Shown in pieces: positions 4,990 to 6,545 of a stretch of DNA of 6,545 nt. Made by a program: the position numbers and the translations under genes. The stretch is from Acidobacteriota bacterium (GTDB taxonomy: Bacteria; Acidobacteriota; Terriglobia; Terriglobales; Acidobacteriaceae). Under the pieces are notes generated by a model. That model was not told the DNA's origin. It ran no database searches and saw nothing but the letters and a program-made list of their open reading frames with translations. Every line of letters starts with the position of its first letter. The stretch's first letter is position 1. The stretch is taken from positions 1 to 6,545 of the forward strand of contig JAJXYW010000059.1 of assembly GCA_021780415.1 (NCBI GenBank). Reading direction: 5' to 3'.

Positions 4990-5871
4990 CTACATCGGCT
5001 TCTTCTCTTCCTTCTTCACTGGCATCATCATCGGCTTCGGCCTCCAGAACGTCGGGTCGGTCTTCACCCAGCTCTCCGGCACATAGCTCATCCGCGGGCT
5101 GAACGCGAACAGGTTGCTCTCGCTGGAAACGAAGCCATCCTTGGCGGCCTGTGTATCGCTCTTCGACCCATCCTCCCCCAGCGCCTTCATAAACGCATCA
5201 TGCTCATCATGCAGCGTGTCCAGCCGCGCCATCGACTTCATCGGGATAATCACCAGGTACGTAGGCCCCTCATGGTGCCCGAAGGCCATCTCGAACACCG
5301 CCGCGTGGTAGCTCGAGTCCGCCTTGTCCCATGCTCCGATCACATTTTTAGCCACTGTTTCAAAGTCGCTCCCGTGCCCCGGCCTGGTCTCGACCCGCAC
5401 CAGCTCCGCCATCCGAATATCGGCAATATTCACGTTCCGGCTGCTGCTCAGATCCTCCCTCAGCCGCCATATCGCCGAGCTCTCACTCGTCAGCAGCGCG
5501 GCATCTTCATCGCCCAGCCGATCGAGCTTCTCCTTCAGCCCTGGAATCTTCATGGTCGCCTCGTAGCGGCTCTGCACATCCGCCATCGAGTCGTATCCAG
5601 CCAGCGACACAATCCGCGGTTCACCCGTAATCGACCCCAGCGTCAGGTAGTAGAGCGAGCCCTTCGCCGCCGCCTGCGCCGCCGCCGCCGCTGCCTCCGT
5701 CTTCTCATGCGCCACACCGTTGCCCGGCTTCACATACTCCCGCGTCGTCATCAGCACCTTCGGCGGACCATCCGTCCCATCGTGCTGCGCCCGCGCCATC
5801 ACCGGCCCTACGCTCACCGCACACAACATCACCGGCAGCAACATCGACCGCGAAATCGTATTGGTTGTCAT
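4990..5871 (-). CDS. Secreted protein of unknown function, probable tandem ferredoxin-like (dimeric alpha/beta-barrel) domains
   Basis: The function is not recognised. From the ATG at 5871 the protein has 293 residues, with a Sec-type signal peptide: Arg8, hydrophobic LLPVMLCAVSVGPVM, and likely cleavage after ARA at residue 28. Two similar halves follow. The first (about 39-125) contains REYVKPGNG, an Ala-rich helix at 60-69, YYLTLG and DSMADVQSRYEATM. The second (about 157-245) contains RVETRPGHG, AVFEMAFG and KSMARLDTLHDEHDAFM. The order strand, PGxG turn, helix, strand, MxDxxxxxxE/H helix resembles stress-responsive or NIPSNAP-like alpha/beta-barrel domains; this is inferred by eye. The tail is Trp/Pro-, Met- and Lys-rich (267-293, with Met281-283 and KKEEKKPM). 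AAGGAGG lies nine bases before ATG 5871, which is why I reject an in-frame upstream ATG at 5931; the 20 residues that it would add are Arg-rich and not signal-like. It is a single gene, convergent to the reductase and divergent from the next gene. Confidence 0.82.
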   Translation of the reverse strand: MTTNTISRSMLLPVMLCAVSVGPVMARAQHDGTDGPPKVLMTTREYVKPGNGVAHEKTEAAAAAAQAAAKGSLYYLTLGSITGEPRIVSLAGYDSMADVQSRYEATMKIPGLKEKLDRLGDEDAALLTSESSAIWRLREDLSSSRNVNIADIRMAELVRVETRPGHGSDFETVAKNVIGAWDKADSSYHAAVFEMAFGHHEGPTYLVIIPMKSMARLDTLHDEHDAFMKALGEDGSKSDTQAAKDGFVSSESNLFAFSPRMSYVPESWVKTDPTFWRPKPMMMPVKKEEKKPM

Positions 5872-5877
5872 AAGCCT

Positions 5878-5892
5878 CAGCCTCCTTGGCTG
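5878..5892 (-). promoter_or_regulatory. Ribosome binding site displayed in a small hairpin loop
   Basis: On the minus strand CAGCC, AAGGA, GGCTG forms a perfect five-base-pair stem whose five-base loop is the core of the AAGGAGG ribosome site (5881-5887). The spacer to ATG 5871 is nine bases. The site fixes the start of the secreted protein. Whether the hairpin forms in the mRNA is untested. Confidence 0.55.
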
Positions 5893-6266
5893 ATTCCTTC
5901 CTTCACGCTGCAAGCGACGGCCATGCAGCATCAGCCGTCACGGTCTATCCCATCTCGCACAGCCGAGCAGAGTCAGGCACACTGCACAGCGCAGACGGGG
6001 GCATCGAAAAAATATTTGGTTGGTTCAGGGGGCCGGTAAAACGGCTACAGAAGACATCTCAGCGAGAGCCTTGGGAGACTGCGCGAGTATCTTCAACCCG
6101 CCCGCCCCGCCACGTCAAGCTCTTTCTCACACCCAAAAAATCATCGCCAACCCATCGCCCAGGCGTCTACGTTCCCCCCGTTCCACCGCTCTCGGTCATG
6201 GATTCCCTGCTCTCTGCACTCCGTGCTTCCCACCGTGCTAGCCTTTTCATCAGCCCTTCACGTAAC

Positions 6267-6272
6267 AGGAGG
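6267..6272 (+). promoter_or_regulatory. Ribosome binding site of the right-edge gene
   Basis: AGGAGG lies ten bases before the ATG at 6283. This strong site supports that start for a gene whose 3' end is outside the window. Confidence 0.7.
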
Positions 6273-6282
6273 CCCCATCCCT

Positions 6283-6545
6283 ATGAACGCCGACCTCGAA
6301 CACCTCATCATCCTCCAGGCCCAGGACCTCGAGCTCCGCCGCCTCCGCGCCGAGCTGGCCGACGCCCCCGTCCGCGTCACCGCCGCCCAGACCGCCCGCG
6401 CCAAAGCCGAAGTCGCCCTCGCCGAAGCCAACAAGTCCCTCGCCAAAGAAGAAACCCTCCGCCGCTCCCAGGAGCTCGACGTCAAGGACCGCCACGGAAA
6501 AATCTCCCGCCTCCGCAAGCAGATGGAGACCGCCACCTCCGCCGC
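6283..6545 (+). CDS. Coiled-coil protein, likely C4-type zinc-ribbon (CT398/DUF164-like) family, cut off by window edge
   Basis: 87 complete codons are visible before the edge. The N-terminus MNADLEHLIILQAQDLELRR matches the opening of bacterial CT398-like proteins, which begin with a short helix of the type LxxLxxLQxxDLExRRL and continue into a long antiparallel coiled coil. They usually end in a four-cysteine zinc ribbon, at about 240 residues in all. Here residues 5-87 are almost wholly helix-forming, rich in Ala, Glu, Arg and Lys, with one likely break at ADAPVRV (26-32). The zinc ribbon would lie outside the window, so the assignment rests on the N-terminus alone. Proposed roles in the family (nucleic-acid binding, flagellar or secretion partner) are unsettled. 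I recall this family often lying near rnpB and a Nif3-like gene in other bacteria, unverified here. No signal peptide is seen. An SMC-like or other coiled-coil protein remains possible. Confidence 0.75.
   Translation, partial: MNADLEHLIILQAQDLELRRLRAELADAPVRVTAAQTARAKAEVALAEANKSLAKEETLRRSQELDVKDRHGKISRLRKQMETATSA

Larger units (their letters stand above)
5872..6282. other. 411-bp divergent intergenic region
   Basis: No convincing gene is seen on either strand; the short open frames here lack ribosome sites and family features. The region should hold the promoters of both flanking genes. The most AT-rich spot is 6004-6025, with a run of six A, AATATTT and two overlapping TTGGTT hexamers. TAAAAC follows at 6037-6042, but the spacing from the TTGGTT hexamers (15 bases at most) is poor, so I do not call a promoter. 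Two CCGTGCT copies lie near 6220-6239. Ribosome sites mark both ends. No terminator, tRNA or riboswitch was recognised. Confidence 0.5.

Noticed and set aside
5872..5931. Upstream ATG at 5931 for the secreted protein
   Set aside because: It would add 20 mostly basic residues before a good signal peptide, and the AAGGAGG site sits nine bases before ATG 5871.
4969..6039. 356-codon open frame on the + strand
   Set aside because: It is antisense to the secreted protein, Arg/His-rich and low in complexity, with no ribosome site. The minus-strand frame has a signal peptide and a strong ribosome site.
6016..6042. TTGGTT and TAAAAC as a promoter for the right-edge gene
   Set aside because: The spacer is only 15 bases or less and the -10 match is poor; the distance to the gene, about 240 bp, is also long.
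6250..6536. Minus-strand frames near the right edge
   Set aside because: They are antisense to the coiled-coil gene, which has a strong ribosome site and a family-like N-terminus.

Overview
The window looks like chromosomal DNA of a high-GC soil bacterium, most likely an Acidobacteriota (Terriglobia-type) genome. That assignment is inference. It rests on the GC-rich third codon positions, the Tat-exported GH10 xylanase, the MacB-type permeases, and an intergenic repeat style I associate with that group. No marker gene here proves it.

Left part, minus strand (1-3002): two MacB/FtsX-type ABC permease genes lie back to back. The stop of the upstream gene directly abuts the ATG of the downstream one, which runs off the left edge. 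145 bp further upstream on the same strand is a twin-arginine-exported GH10 endo-beta-1,4-xylanase. No ABC ATPase or membrane-fusion protein is present in the window.

Centre, plus strand (3060-4834): the divergent neighbour of the xylanase is rnpB, the class A RNase P RNA, with all core motifs, the P4 helix with its bulged U, and an extended -10 promoter at the expected distance. Three tracts of degenerate heptanucleotide repeats surround it: one over its promoter, one just after its 3' end, and one in the leader of the following gene. That gene encodes an aldo/keto reductase with a complete catalytic tetrad.

Right part (4835-6545): a short convergent intergenic region carries a degenerate hexamer tract and a perfect 13-bp inverted repeat. 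Beyond it, on the minus strand, is a secreted 293-aa protein of unknown function, probably two copies of a ferredoxin-like (dimeric alpha/beta-barrel) domain. A 411-bp divergent intergenic region follows. The window ends inside a plus-strand gene whose start matches the coiled-coil N-terminus of the C4-type zinc-ribbon (CT398/DUF164-like) family.

The genes do not form one pathway. The two permeases are clearly co-translated; the rest look like independent units. On the + strand C exceeds G about two to one in genes of both orientations, which suggests that the + strand is the lagging strand here; rnpB is the exception. The strongest candidates for something under-described are the heptamer tracts around rnpB, the duplicated-domain secreted protein and the 4874-4976 composite repeat.
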